Shown here in pieces: positions 1-11,431 of a stretch of 64,000 bases of DNA. The position numbers and the translations under genes are program-made. This stretch comes from Hypoxylon rubiginosum (Eukaryota > Ascomycota > Sordariomycetes > Xylariales > Hypoxylaceae). Numbering within the stretch: position 1 is the stretch's first letter; every line of letters begins with the position of its first letter. The stretch is taken from assembly GCA_902806565.1 (NCBI GenBank), contig CADCXA010000066.1, positions 62,001 through 126,000 of the forward strand, given 5' to 3'. Below the pieces are notes generated by a model that had not been told where the DNA came from, did not search any database, and was given only the letters and a program-made list of their open reading frames with translations.

Positions 1-899
1 AAATAGCGGGATGGGGACAGAGTCAAAATTGCCGACCTGATCCGGATGCATCTGCGTAGCATTTAAATCTGGAATCTCGAAGTCCCACTGTCTACCATCC
101 CCCATTGCACCTGGAGGCTCTAGCCATGTTTGTTCTGGCTCATTAATGACGGCAGTAGGTATGCTCGGTAAGGCATGTGTGATAGTGGCGGTGGTAGCCG
201 GAGCAGCGACGGGGCTTATCTGAGCCGCCCAGACGCCCTGGGTTGGTATCGAACCCTGAGAAGGTGATGGTAGTACTGTAGCCGCGAATGCAGCTGCCTC
301 TGGTTCCGGACCAAAACCTTCATCACTTGCCCCTGCGACACCCTCACCTGAGAATCCATCCCAATCCTCGGCTGTGCGATACACGAACGACTGTGCAGAC
401 CTGGCTTCCAGTGTCACATCGCCGGTCCCGCCTGTTGAAGCGCCGGCCCGCCAGCCGTTCACTTCAGCGAGAAGCTCATCTCGCTCTCGTTGGAGCTCCT
501 GGATATGCTGGTTCTGCTCACGGTGCCTCTCGATTGACTCGTGGACGACAATATGTTTGGAGAGCCGGTTTGGCTCCGTCTCAGACAGGGTGGGAAGAAA
601 AGACGCGAGCTCCTAAAGATGACATTTGGTTGGATGACTGTGACACTCAACTGTGACCATAGACGGGGACGAGTACGTACAATCAGCTTTTCCCTGAACG
701 CTTCCCTTCTCGATTTCTCAAAGACACGGTGCGCTGCCCTGTCGTTCGGCGTAAAGTTCCGTATGCGTTTTCTATTCTGAACGCCGGCTTCGCCACGCCT
801 AGTGTCTGCTCTTTTCTCCCCTTTATTCGTCGACTCGTGTCGATCCCGTCCGTCCCGCACTATGGCCATCATTGAGGTTTGGGAAGGCATTGCTTTCAT
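1..899 (-). CDS. bHLH transcription factor (partial, C-terminus beyond window)
   Basis: Two exons: 681-899 and 1-612, separated by a 68-bp intron (613-680, donor GTACGT, acceptor TTTAG) that keeps frame. At least 277 residues are visible and the end lies off the window edge. Residues about 47-105 form a basic helix-loop-helix: a basic stretch (RAAHRVFEKSRREAFREKL), a loop rich in Ser/Pro/Thr, then a second helix (SKHIVVHESIERHREQ) that runs into a leucine-containing coiled coil to about residue 123. The rest is low-complexity, rich in Ala, Pro and Thr, as in activation regions. Inference: a nuclear DNA-binding regulator. It lies beside a terpenoid-type locus and could be its pathway regulator, but nothing in the sequence proves that. 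The ATG at 899 is the first in frame; a later Met (MMAIV) is possible. Confidence 0.82.
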
Positions 900-1914
900 A
901 TCAATTGAACAATCTTCGATTTGATATGATGGCAGGCAAGATGCCCAGCGCTACTCAGGCCTTTGGTTAACAAAGCACATACCCCTCACAGTACTTCGCA
1001 CCGTCACCTCAATTGTTAGCTCCCCTCCCTAGGTACCGAGGCCCGGCCAAAAGATTGATGACATAATCGCAAATTAGCTGTAAAAGGTACGCGCTATAAC
1101 CACCGTAATTATAACGGGTTAGCACTATGATCAACCCTATCAGCACCAAGCTCTGGCAGGAGGGGTGGTTGAGGAAAAACGAAGCTCTTACATCGCTTCA
1201 CAAGCAAGTTGAAATTGATCCTGGATCTTGTAGGATGATCTTATAGGAGGATCTTAGCTGACTCCTGAACCTGAAAACCGATTTTTTTTTTATAGGTACG
1301 CAAGCTAAAAGAGTTTCTTTGATACCACATGCTTTCCAACACCTAGAGTGGACCATTAGACTGAACTTCATCTTGCCTTCTAGACTCTAATACGCGCTAC
1401 CCCCTGGCCTGCCGACCAAATTATAACCAAATTATAACTTCGCTAACCCAATTTTTCATATTCCTTGTAACAGAATTTCCTCTCCAAATTGCCGCCTACA
1501 TTTAGGGGCATGGGGATCTTCTGATACTATACAGATTCAATACGTCGGCCATTTCGTTCCAAATCGTGGGCATGGTGAGTTTATGAGGAGCTTTCGGCTC
1601 GCTGTTCATCTTTCGCATCCGTTTGGTGAACGCTAATCGGCGCGATACTATAACCGTGCTATGAAAAGCGAAATACTATAGACATGATGATCACACAGCT
1701 ATTTCAATAACACCTGAAAGGGATCAAGATAGTGCTAGAATTTTGCTAGGTTCTGGTAATTCCTAATTGCTATCTACCTTGGGTACCCAGCCTGGTATTT
1801 ACAGTCCTGGTAAGAACATGATTTCTTTTTTTTGTGTTAGTCAAGGTGAAGTAGCCTGGATAGAGTTCTGTTACCGTCACGAAGACAGGTATCTTATATA
1901 AATACCTAGGTAGG
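900..1914. other. Intergenic, no gene seen
   Basis: About 1 kb between the bHLH gene and the membrane protein gene. It contains AT-rich stretches and one exact TACCTAGGTA copy at 1903-1912, just beyond the stop of the next gene. It probably holds the bHLH promoter. No coding frame with protein-like composition was found. Confidence 0.6.
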
Positions 1915-3028
1915 CTAGTTTTCGACAGATGACAACGCTCTCTCTCTTATGTACCAGCCGAAAATGAAAGCCGCGCCTGGTCCGGCGATAGCTGCAACTA
2001 TAGACACGAGTGCAACGTTCAGAACCCAATTGGTGCTCAGCAGGCCAGCGGAGGAGAGATCCAAGAACGAATATGTCAGCCACAAGAAAGAGCTGCTGAA
2101 GACGGCTAGGTGGTCTGTTTGAAGTGCCTTTCGCACATGCGGCACATACTCCGATTGTGCTTCGGCCAGTGGTATGAAAATGGTCGACAAAGAAAAGGGA
2201 GAGAATGATAACGTGTAAATCCAGACGCCAGCTGAAACGAGACCCAGCACTGCCAGGACGGTCTTGGGAGACGTAAGAACACCAGACTTGGGTAGAAGCG
2301 GGCTGGCGACTCTGCTAAGCAGGAAATTGCTGATGCCGATCCAGACGGGGGCCAGCTGCCAAGCCCAGGTCCAATAATGTCGCGTTGCTAGGTTGGGGGC
2401 GAGGAACATGGCGAATACCTCGCACGTGTGGAACGCGAGGACGATCAGAAGCAAGAGCCCGCTTTCCTGGTGGCCGATTTTTCGGCCCCGAGCCGACGTT
2501 CGGGCCAAATCTGACGCCGTGGGTCCGAAGGCGAAGCTCAGGAAGTAGAACACGGGCGCTACTGATCCTAAGCCAAGAAGCTGCCCAGCAAAAGTAAATA
2601 GCGTCGGACTGCGCCAGGGTATTGTTAGAGTGTGCACTGCGTGTAGACATGTTACTTGAGACTCACAGAAACGCTGGCGTGTAGGCGCTTCCGGCGCGAC
2701 GTGATTCCAAGATCCATATCGCGTACACAGGCCCGAGGTCGACCAGGAACGAAAACATCTGCCACCAGGCGACACTGTCGTATCCGAAGGTGGAAGGCGA
2801 GAACGTGGCCATGGTGCCGCGCCATACTTGGTCGAAGAAGTCAACGTTGTGGAAGTGGTCGATGATCGGGATCCTACCGCCGTCCCATTCAATTACGCCC
2901 GAGTCGGCGTACGGCTGCTGCATCACCACCAGCTTATCGATGTCCATGTTGCGGAAGCACCAGGCCGCTATGAAAAGAAACGGCACCGCGGCTACGGCGC
3001 GCCGAGCCTTGACTCCTATGGGTGCCAT
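1915..3028 (-). CDS. Polytopic integral membrane protein of a fungal secondary-metabolism type
   Basis: Exon 1 is 2667-3028 and exon 2 is 1915-2608; the 58-bp intron has GTGAGT and GCGCAG ends and joins in frame to give 351 residues. The ATG at 3028 is the first in frame and is followed by a hydrophobic N-terminal segment. I count about eight hydrophobic stretches long enough to span a membrane, plus an acidic/aromatic loop (IIDHFHNVDFFDQVW) near residue 55. Family recognition is by resemblance only: it recalls membrane proteins found in indole-diterpene and meroterpenoid clusters (PaxA/AtmA type, some of which act as terpene cyclases). The GMC oxidoreductase and broken UbiA prenyltransferase next door make a terpenoid role plausible. 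The catalytic role is inference. Confidence 0.75.
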
Positions 3029-3655
3029 TGTGGATGAAGGGCAAGAGGATCAAGGGAAGTTGATAGCAAAGATGGGTGGAATTATATGTAGGACAGAGGA
3101 GAAAACTAATGAACTCTGAACAGACTTAAATAGGACCATTTCACTTCGGCCGAACCGGCTTCAAAATCTTCAAGTGGCACAAGTGGCACAGCTGGCTGGG
3201 CTTTTTCTCTTACCTCGTGTAATGAGGACACAAGAAATGATAGGTAGTGATGCGGCACAGCCCTTGCTGATGCCAAGCCAAGTGGGTTGCAGAGGTTAGA
3301 TACCCCTATGATTATATAAGGCCTCGATACTCCGTTATAGGGAATTTAACTATGTATATATAGGGTGTACTCTATTATCAGATATAATTGCCCCTATTTA
3401 GCATCGGTGGAAACCGTGAATGCTATTAAAGAGATACGTTTGCTGGTAAGAAAAAGAGTCAGGTGCAAAATTACCCAGGTATCTGGATAAATAAGAGTAT
3501 CCGCTGCCAAATCTTAGGCATTGCTTGTCCCGTAGCTAATCTTCAACCCTTTGGTACTCGATGATGTCTATCGTGCTTAGTATTAACTAATCATGAGCGA
3601 CACAATATACCCTGAAGGTTCATGGATACAGGTCATTGCTCAAGTTAAAAATGTA
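3029..3655. other. Intergenic, AT-rich, no gene seen
   Basis: About 630 bases upstream of the membrane protein gene. The sequence is AT-rich with many stops in all frames. Presumably it contains that gene's promoter. Confidence 0.5.
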
Positions 3656-3960
3656 TTAGACGTCGTACTCATTCCAACATGCGCCATCTATACTATATTC
3701 CCAGTTCTTTCGAATGGGCTTGCAAAAGAGAAGGCCGACTGAGATTGCTAGAATGACCCAAATTGCAGATAACGCTATGATGAAAAGGCCTGCTATTCGA
3801 ACGTTTCGAGCAACGAAGATGTGCATGCTCAAAACTGTAATACTCATCTTGACAGAACGTAAAAGATAATCAAACTTATTACCAGTCCATAGTCCACAAA
3901 GAGCAACAAAGAAAACTCTTTTCCAATCTCCGATGTTCAATAACCAACCAGAAGGGGATA
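3656..3960 (-). pseudogene. Relic of a Pth11-like/rhodopsin-domain membrane protein
   Basis: The minus-strand frame holds a segment with the layout of the fungal rhodopsin-like (Pth11-type) domain: a helix beginning VKMSITVLSMHIF, a second hydrophobic helix, then a Cys-Pro...Trp...Gly-x-Cys element (CKPIRKNW ... DGACW) that usually follows the third or fourth transmembrane helix. The frame has no suitable upstream ATG, hits a stop right after this element, and lacks the other helices. It overlaps the 5' flank of the GMC gene on the opposite strand. I read it as a truncated remnant, not a working gene. Family assignment rests on pattern only. Confidence 0.35.
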
Positions 3961-4167
3961 TTTTAGCTCCCGGTCCGCTAATAGTGTTGGATAAGGCTCT
4001 GGTAGTACGGAAAGACCCTTTTGGAGTTTCCCTTACCTCCCTTAGTGGTATTTCATCTCCCTTATTATCTACAAAAGGTACCCCATTCTTCTTTATTTTC
4101 ACCTTTTTTCTTCTTCCCTCTAAGTAGCACACAATTCTGTGCACATCACGTCACTCTATTGATCAAC

Positions 4168-5959
4168 ATGGTTGCTACTGAAGGTTGGGATTACATCATT
4201 GCCGGTGGTGGACTGGCCGGCTGTGTAGTTGCAAGCCGCTTGAAACAGTACCAGAGGCCAGCCCGCATTTTACTCATCGAAGCAGGCCCAGACGTGAGCG
4301 GAAACTCAGATATTCTTCACTTCAGCTCCCTGAACTTCATCGGCGGAAAATTCGACTGGGGTTACAAGAGTGCGCCCCAGAAAAGCTACGATGGGCGACA
4401 GATTGATATCCCTTCCGGCCGTGCCCTTGGTGGTGGCTCCGTAATCAACGGCTGTAAGTTTACAATTATGGATCATGCATAATGAAAGACTGCGAGACAA
4501 CTACGTGCGTTGGCGTTAAATCATTATTGACGACCTTATTAGGTGGATGGTTCCGAGGCTCCAGAGCGGATTACGATAGCTGGGGCGAAGTCGTCGGCGA
4601 CCAACGCTGGAGCTATGACGGGCAGCTCCCCTACTTCAAGAAGACAGAGAAGTGGTACAACAACCTCAATCCCGAAAGCCATGGCATTGATGGCAAGCTT
4701 CAAATCGAATCCCCTATTTCGGTGGGCCGGATCTACCCTCTTGCCAACACCATAGAGCAAGCATGGGAAGAATTTGGTGTGCACAAGCTTCCTGGCAACG
4801 ACTTCAATGCTGGGGCGAATATTGGGTTCGGCGAACTCAATGAGAACCGCGCACAAGGTGCACGGCAGATTGCACCTTTTGCATACTCTTTAGATGGTGT
4901 TACTGTGCTGACTGACACGATGGTCGCATCTATTCTCGTGGACAAGAACAATAAAGCCACCGGAGTTCGTTTGGCTGACGGTACAGAGATCCATTCAGAC
5001 CAAGTCATCGCCTCCACGGGTGCATACCGAACCCCCCAGTTGCTCATGCTCTCGGGGATAGGACCTAAGGAAGTTCTAGAGAAACACGGTATCGAAGTGA
5101 AGGTCGATATCCCCGGCGTAGGACAGAACCTCAATGACCATATTATGGTATATCTCAACTGGAAATTGAAGAACCCATCCAAAGGGTATGCTCTCGGCTC
5201 AAGTAATGCCATTTTTGCTGAACCTCGCTTTGCGACAGGCACGCCATTGAGTTACATTGCCTTTACGGAAGTGCCTCGCCCCGACCTGGAAGCCGCCATT
5301 GCCAAAGATGAAGGCAAGGTGGATCCGAACCACTACCTTCTTAGGAGAGAATGGGCGATGATGGAGAACATCGTCATGTATCTAGCTATTCCACCTGTTG
5401 GAACTGATGGTACACATATCAGCACTGCACAGATGGGACTCAAGCCTACATCGCGCGGGGCTGTCACCATCGTATCCAAAAGCCCAGCCGACAATCCGGT
5501 TATCGACCCTAACTACTTCGCCACCGAGGTTGATAAGTCCGTTTGGCGCCATTCCCTGCGCAAAATTACGTCTTTCATGACAGGAAATACTGTTTTGGGA
5601 CGTGATATCGTTGAGTGCGAGACGCCTTTCCCCGGCTTCGCTCCCCTGTCCGTCGACGCAAGTGACGAGTACCTTGATAGCAGGGTCAAAGCTCACGGCA
5701 TGTAAGTTGATGCTATATTTCATTTTTAGGTGGTACATCTACTAATATGTTCACCGGATGCAGGTCTACCTTCCATGGTTGCGGTACTTGCGCGATGGGA
5801 ACAGTGGTAGATACAGATCTACGGGTGAAAGGAGTGCAGAATCTGCGTGTTGTGGACGCTTCTGTGCTTCCCATTTCCATCGGAGCACATATCCAGGCTG
5901 CTGTTTATGCTCTAGCGGAGCAATCAGCTACCATTATATCGCAGGATAAGGCGGCTTGA
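4168..5959 (+). CDS. GMC-family FAD-dependent oxidoreductase
   Basis: Three exons: 4168-4453, 4543-5701 and 5764-5959 (introns of 89 and 62 bp, both GTAAGT donors), giving 546 residues. An N-terminal ADP-binding fold ([10 protein letters not shown], residues about 9-18), the first GMC signature ([12 protein letters not shown], about 84-95, continuing across the intron) and the second ([16 protein letters not shown], about 254-269) are all present. The C-terminal catalytic pair is retained: His in [10 protein letters not shown] and His in [13 protein letters not shown]. The length matches the glucose-methanol-choline family. No signal peptide is visible, so it is probably intracellular. The family oxidises alcohols using FAD. 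Its place next to a UbiA prenyltransferase relic suggests a terpenoid tailoring role; the substrate cannot be read from sequence. Confidence 0.92.
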
Positions 5960-6185
5960 ACTTAGAAGGCCTCTCGTATCAAGTAACGAACGCCCCCCTC
6001 CCAACCAAAAAGGAGAGAGAAAAAGGGGCAAAGCTGACTCCAGCCACTTGGGGACATAGTCCAATAGTCACTCATTCTATATAATCTAACTCTATACTGT
6101 AGACACGCGACTACATATCTACTGCACAAGTATTATCCTTCATCACGTTGTCATATGACTACTTATAACCTGTTTCTATTCCAAA

Positions 6186-7136
6186 ATGTCTATTTCGTCC
6201 CATCCTATCCTGAAGCGTTCCAATTCTATCCCCGACACCATAGACCCGCGTCCGTCTTCATTTCTGCTATGCTTACCTCGGTACAAAGTATGGCTCTTTA
6301 TCTCAAGAATGTTACTCTAGTAGGTGTTTTATCTGCCACACTAAACACCTCTATCGCTCCTTTACTTGCGATGGATCCAAGGCTATCATATGCTCAGATA
6401 GTCACCACCGTTCCGTCCCAAGTGCTCTGATCTTGGAGTAATCTCTTCCTCTTCAACCTTCGTAATGGCGAGGCATTGCAGAAGAGCCTTGAAAAAACCC
6501 TGGAAGCCCCTTCCCTTGGGCCGAATTACATTCGAACAGGCCACAACTATCATCCACTGCATGTATCCAACTACGTTGATCATAGCGATCAGCTTCGGAG
6601 GACTAGTGCCTTGCTTACTCGAGATGGTCTTTCGCCTGTGGTAAAACGAATAGGGTGGAAGCAGTAATCCTCTTCTCAAGAACTTCCTCCACGGACTTGG
6701 TACTCCATACTTTCTAGCTAGGTCACTCGAAGTGGCTACGGGTCGTTTTATGCTCGTCAGTCAAAGCAAATAGCTGACTTAGATATTGGCCATCGCAGGT
6801 GCTATCGCCGCTACTAGTCACATTCAAGATTTCAGGGACGTGGAAGTAGACCGAGCAACCCGCCGAAAGACCATACTACTTATAATCCGGGATATAAATG
6901 CTAGAATACTGGCTGTTCCTGAGGTGGGGGAATTCACTATAGTATCTTGCTGGTTTTGGGAGGCCTTGTGGAGGAAGTGTGTTGTGGCGAGCATGGCTGC
7001 ATTGATGTTGGTAATGAAACTGCTCCTGAATCCGAGCGAAAAGGGGGACGATCTAGCTTGGAAAAATCTATGGTTTCTTTGCATGTTGAAATTATTTTCA
7101 CAACCACTCTTCACCATGCATCGTCATGTGCTATAA
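6186..7136 (+). pseudogene. Broken UbiA-family membrane prenyltransferase
   Basis: Translation in two frames gives an interrupted fungal UbiA-type prenyltransferase. Frame of 6186: an N-terminus ending KVWLFIS; then the +2-shifted frame gives a membrane helix (NVTLVGVLSATLN) and a TGA at 6428-6430 where Trp is expected. The first frame resumes with KPWKPLPLGRITFEQA, the usual motif after the first Asp-rich site, followed by a helix, stops at 6642-6644 (TAA) and 6651-6653 (TAG), and GGSSNPLLKNFLHGLG. From 6786 an open stretch carries the second Asp-rich motif (HIQDFRDVEVDRA) and a hydrophobic C-terminal half. At least two frame changes and three stops make it inactive. Two of the stops sit at expected Trp codons and fit G-to-A mutation. 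An intact relative would prenylate an aromatic acceptor or act as a terpene synthase-like enzyme. Confidence 0.85.
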
Positions 7137-7480
7137 CCTTAGTAGTAATGGAATGTATAGATGAAGCGAAGGAATTCTCCTGGTCATCTTTGGCCTAGTT
7201 ATAAGCCTGTTGGAAATCACGATGCAGCGCGACAGGCTTCTTAAATATTTCCATTAGAAGGTACCTGAAACATGGCGAAGGTAGCTCCTTTCTCCTAGTC
7301 ATTCATCATATACCCCCTCATTCTTCCACCAAACACATCATCAAGCCTTCACTCTATCATATCCGCCAATATGTTCAGTCGGTGTTCCACATGCCTTCAA
7401 GATACGAAATCCTTGACGGGGAGCCTTGCCGCCGAGTGTGCTTGAAATGAACAATGGAGATGTGCAAGCTACTTCTGCTT
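7137..7480. other. Intergenic, no gene seen
   Basis: Between the 3' end of the prenyltransferase relic and the SnoaL-like gene. No conserved frame was found. The C-terminal remnant of the relic may extend some way into it. Confidence 0.45.
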
Positions 7481-7930
7481 TCATTTCTTAGCTGCCTCCT
7501 CGGCTGCCTTGGCCATCTTCGGTAACATCTCCGCCGAGTGTAAGCTGTCCGTAAATTCCAGCACATCGTCCACCATGGTCCCATCTTCACTCAGCGTCAC
7601 GATGAAGATGTATTCGTTCTGGTACAATCCGGCAACCGTCGGGGAGTGTGATCTCAGGTGCATCGCAATCTTCCTTGCTTCCACGTCCACCATTATTTCC
7701 TCCCCCTCGACTAATTTGAGTTCAAACGTCGGTGTGATGGTCTGTAGGGCTTTAACGAAGGTTTTGATCTCATCGTTGCTCTTCGGAGCTTGCTTCAAAC
7801 ACTCGGGTCCCATGCGATAGGTGCAGTTGGGACTGCCAAGCCGCGTTACTGCTTCGGGCGTAAACTCATTGAAGCCCTGCAGGAAGATTTTGGCGGTCTT
7901 GAGGAGCTGCTCTCGGGACGGCGGCGACAT
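7481..7930 (-). CDS. SnoaL/NTF2-like small protein, Trt14/AusH-type
   Basis: Single exon, 149 residues, starting at the ATG at 7930 (codons upstream in this frame have no ATG). Features of the fungal SnoaL-like family related to the meroterpenoid isomerases/hydrolases Trt14, AusH and PrhC: an early helix (LKTAKIFLQGFNEF), a SPNC..R.GPECL element, a central VDVEARKIAMHLRSHS strand, and a GLYQNEYIF...FTDS strand pair near the end. The family forms a cone-shaped alpha+beta barrel and rearranges or lactonises a late intermediate. The C-terminus is Lys/Ala-rich. The function in this organism is inferred from family and from the neighbouring GMC and UbiA genes. The same fold also occurs in many unrelated single genes, so a general NTF2-like role remains possible. 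Confidence 0.78.
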   Translation of the reverse strand: MSPPSREQLLKTAKIFLQGFNEFTPEAVTRLGSPNCTYRMGPECLKQAPKSNDEIKTFVKALQTITPTFELKLVEGEEIMVDVEARKIAMHLRSHSPTVAGLYQNEYIFIVTLSEDGTMVDDVLEFTDSLHSAEMLPKMAKAAEEAAKK

Positions 7931-8461
7931 TTTGGCTGTCAAGAAGTTTGGAGTTTGAGTTGTGATCTTGGGTATTTTTATCTGGTCGCTAGGTATTTTC
8001 CGTTGGAGTTGTATGCCCTTACGAATCGATCAATAGCCCTGCTTCGCCTATTTATACACCTTGGATGACTTGCACACCGCCCCTTTTTCCTCTCCGCCAC
8101 CGCGCAACTTCATCATGCCATGGCTGGCTGGTCCTATCTCCATCGACAGGCATTGTTGTTGGAGGAACCTATCGCATCGTGCCGCATTATGTTGCGAAAC
8201 ACGCCACAGAACTAGATAACTCCGCCCTAGCTAGCTGGCTCCACTATGGGAAATCCAGAATGGGGTATAAGATGATCACGGATATTGTGACGAAAAATAC
8301 ATTCCGTACTAATAACACTGTACTCAACTGTATAACAGGGAGACAACCCAAATTTGTAAAATCCTGGCTCATAACGTGTTGGCACAACGAACTGTGACGG
8401 AGATCAATTACTTCTCAATAAAAGGTAAGTAAATTGATAAAATAATGTATAACCGCTCAAA
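7931..8461. other. Intergenic, no gene seen
   Basis: About 530 bases between two minus-strand genes. It should contain the promoter of the SnoaL-like gene. No protein-like frame. Confidence 0.5.
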
Positions 8462-9225
8462 TTAAACACTGTCCTCGATTTGTTGGACTTTCTCGAGGAC
8501 ATGACGCGAAAGCGATGATGTGACAAAGTAGAATATGATATAGCAGGGGATGAAACTCCCATAAAATATTGCTATCTATCAAAGGAGGTAACTATTAGCA
8601 ATCGACTCTTAAATCGCGACTCTTTGACTTACATTGATTGAATACCTGTGAGGATGGAAATCCTTAGGAACAGGATAAAAGACTAACACTAAAAGCCCGA
8701 TAAGGTACGCCATAACGCTATAGCTGAGCAATTGGACAGGTGCTTGAAGCACAAATACAGCTTTGTGGGATGGTTTCCCCTGACCGCGTCGAAGTAACAC
8801 GGGCAATAGACTGTGCCCAGTTTCGACCTTTGCGAGCGCACACCCAAGACTAGACGATTGTTGGAATGCCATGACGGCAGAGATAATGGCCATTGTGAGC
8901 GAGTTGTACCATAAGGCCTCCACTACCCAGTGGGTTCTGGCTACGTGAGGCCAGGAGAAACTAGACACGACGATCGAAGCAATGAATGTGCCCTATATAT
9001 AGGAGCATATAGTAAGTATCCCGTTAAAAGAAATATTAGAGGGGAATCGAATCTTACAATCAATGCAAGAAAGTTCAATTCTTTCGTCTTATTCTTGATC
9101 CACGTCTTTGCTCTGGCTTCTCTATTGTCGCCGTTTTCGTGTCTACTAAGTACGTCCAGAGTAGCATAGGCATTCACCCAGGTATATCCGAAGTGTATCC
9201 CTAAGAAGCCCCAAATCTTCTTCAT
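8462..9225 (-). CDS. Uncharacterised four- to five-helix membrane protein
   Basis: Three exons: 9058-9225, 8633-8992 and 8462-8575, with introns bearing GTAAGA...ATATAG and GTAAGT...TGATAG ends; all joins keep frame to give 213 residues. I chose the ATG at 9225 (MKKIWGFLG) over a non-ATG extension. Hydrophobic segments: near residues 4-24, about 52-75 (LNFLALIGTFIASIVV), 85-105, 140-165 and 175-195. A conserved-looking cytosolic stretch (REARAKTWIKNKTKEL) precedes the second helix. I recognise this as a common uncharacterised fungal membrane protein but cannot name a function. It lies at the edge of the terpenoid-type locus; membership is uncertain. Confidence 0.72.
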
Positions 9226-11431
9226 GTTGCTGTGATACCAGTTAGCTTGGTGCTTGGGGAGCGAGACCTTCGTCGTACTTCGACCCCATCGTGAAAATTC
9301 GACTTTCAAGGCACTAGACGTATGGAAATTTGGCGTTGTTTCTAAACGGTGACTATGCTATAATGGCAATAGATACGAAGCTGTTATTAAAAGGTGAACG
9401 GGCGAGATATTGGAATTATTTGTATCTGCCTAGGTACCCCTTACGCAATATTATATCATTTCTTCTTGATACCTGCCATAAAACTACTCCTCGTAACGGA
9501 ACAGCATCATTACATATGCCTAGTAAGTACTGGCCGTGATCGACCAATGACATATGAGTGCTAGCTTGGCCCCTAATCGCTTGGATGATTCTTTGGGTGA
9601 CGTGGATTAGTTTAAGCGCCCATAATCTTTGGGTACCGCACTGCTGTGTACAAGCTAGTCCTAGTTCTAGACCTTGATTGCGCCAGGCTGACGGACCTGT
9701 TGAGGTCCTTATATCACCGGGGTCAATGATCGGTCCGTGCCGGTAGATCTGAGTGATACCCTACGGAGGTATTAATAGCCCTGCCCTTGCTTCTACATAC
9801 ATACATACATGCATCATGACGTATTATTTTCTTGTTCCCAACTATGACCAGTCCAGTGACTGTAAGATCTAGAATTCATTGGCTCTCTTGTAGTCTTTCC
9901 ATAGCAAATGTCGACGCAACTACTGTCTTGCTTTAAGATATGCAGCCATGAATATACTTCCCCTGCATAATGTTAGAAATCCACAGGGGTATCTCGTGGA
10001 CTTGGAAGTAGGTCGGAAACACTACGATATTGCAGATCCGTAAGGTATCAGAATGGATACACCGTGTCATAGACACGAAAAGATAATTTGCTCTCATCCA
10101 ATAATTATCCCGCAGTATGTGGCAAAATCTTTAACGTTACGTCTCGCATTCTCCGCTTTCGTTTCTAAATATTCCCTTAGCTGTCGTAACCCGGCGTTAA
10201 GAAGCTTCGTAGCTGTTTCGTCAGCTTGCCCGACTTCCTTACGTCTGCTTGGTCTTGCTAATTCGTAGTTCAGTACCAGTGAGCCATACAAACAGGCCTC
10301 TTAGTTAGGAAGAGAGCCTCCCTAGGTAGAATATCCTGCTCAATTAAGTATAATTCAGGGGTAAGAGTAATAATAATAACAAGGATCTTTCATCTGGGGG
10401 ACTGCTTTATTGAATAGCAATTGATTTCTGAAATCTTAACCTATCCTAGTCTTTCTTGTTGATACAAAGACAGGATTTCCATGCCAACTCTGTCTAGTAA
10501 TGAGGCAGCCAACTATTCTCAACGTTCTACTGCAGGCTTAACTAGGTACCCAGTTACTGCATTAGTATGCCGAGGAGTTCCAGCCTCCTCTGTTCTCGGT
10601 GGGTTAGGCACCAGCACATGCAATGCTACCGTATCATCATTATGCTGCAGTATGCAGTCAGATCGGTGAGGGTAGCCGCTGTCAGATTTACCGTAGCCGA
10701 GCGATGGCTCCCTATTAAGCCTTTTATTACATGTCGACCTAAGCTTATTCTAGGACTTCGGCGTGAGTAATCGTATCATTGGTATCAACGTCAATACGAA
10801 CCAACCCTTCGAGAGCATACCTACCTGCCTACTAGGTAACATACTACATAGATATGTAAGTGATAATCAGAAGGACATCGATAATCTTAAGAAATTACAA
10901 GCATGCGATAGCGGCCTAACCGATCAGTAACCTTCTGGCATACTTCATTGGAATCCCCGTAGGCAGATGATAGCCTATTCCGCTCACCGAATATCAATTG
11001 GAGCCAGCATTTCTTAGACGAAGCGGAAAATTGTTTTCCTACCTACAGCCTCACTCAAGGTCTGCTCGTGGTATGAATACGTTTTGCAGATTTAATCATT
11101 GGCCACCCCCTTTTTCTCCGCCCCCAATGTGGTATCATCACTGACGTGGTCAACGACTCAATTTCCGATACGGTTGTCCTAGAATTAGCTAATCACGAGG
11201 CGCAGTAATGATTCTATTGGACATCATATTGCGGGTATCTGGACTATTGGTAGATGGTGCATACAAAAGAAATGGCACGTTGTATGTAAGATTAAAGATG
11301 TGTAATGGAGAAGCATTAGGTAGCATTGCTGAATCTAGGTCTTGGGTTGCGAGAAGAAGCACGACTCGAAAAGTTCAACTTTTCTTGAGAAGAAAGACAA
11401 CAGATCGGTGGGGTATAACGACGACGAAGTG
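9226..11431. other. Gene-poor AT-rich region
   Basis: About 2.2 kb without a convincing gene. It contains a short TACA microsatellite near 9797. A minus-strand open stretch (10094-10291) has helical composition (QLREYLETKAENARRNV) but no recognised domain and no supported gene model, so it may be a relic. CCTAGGT motifs occur near 9429 and 10320. Confidence 0.5.
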
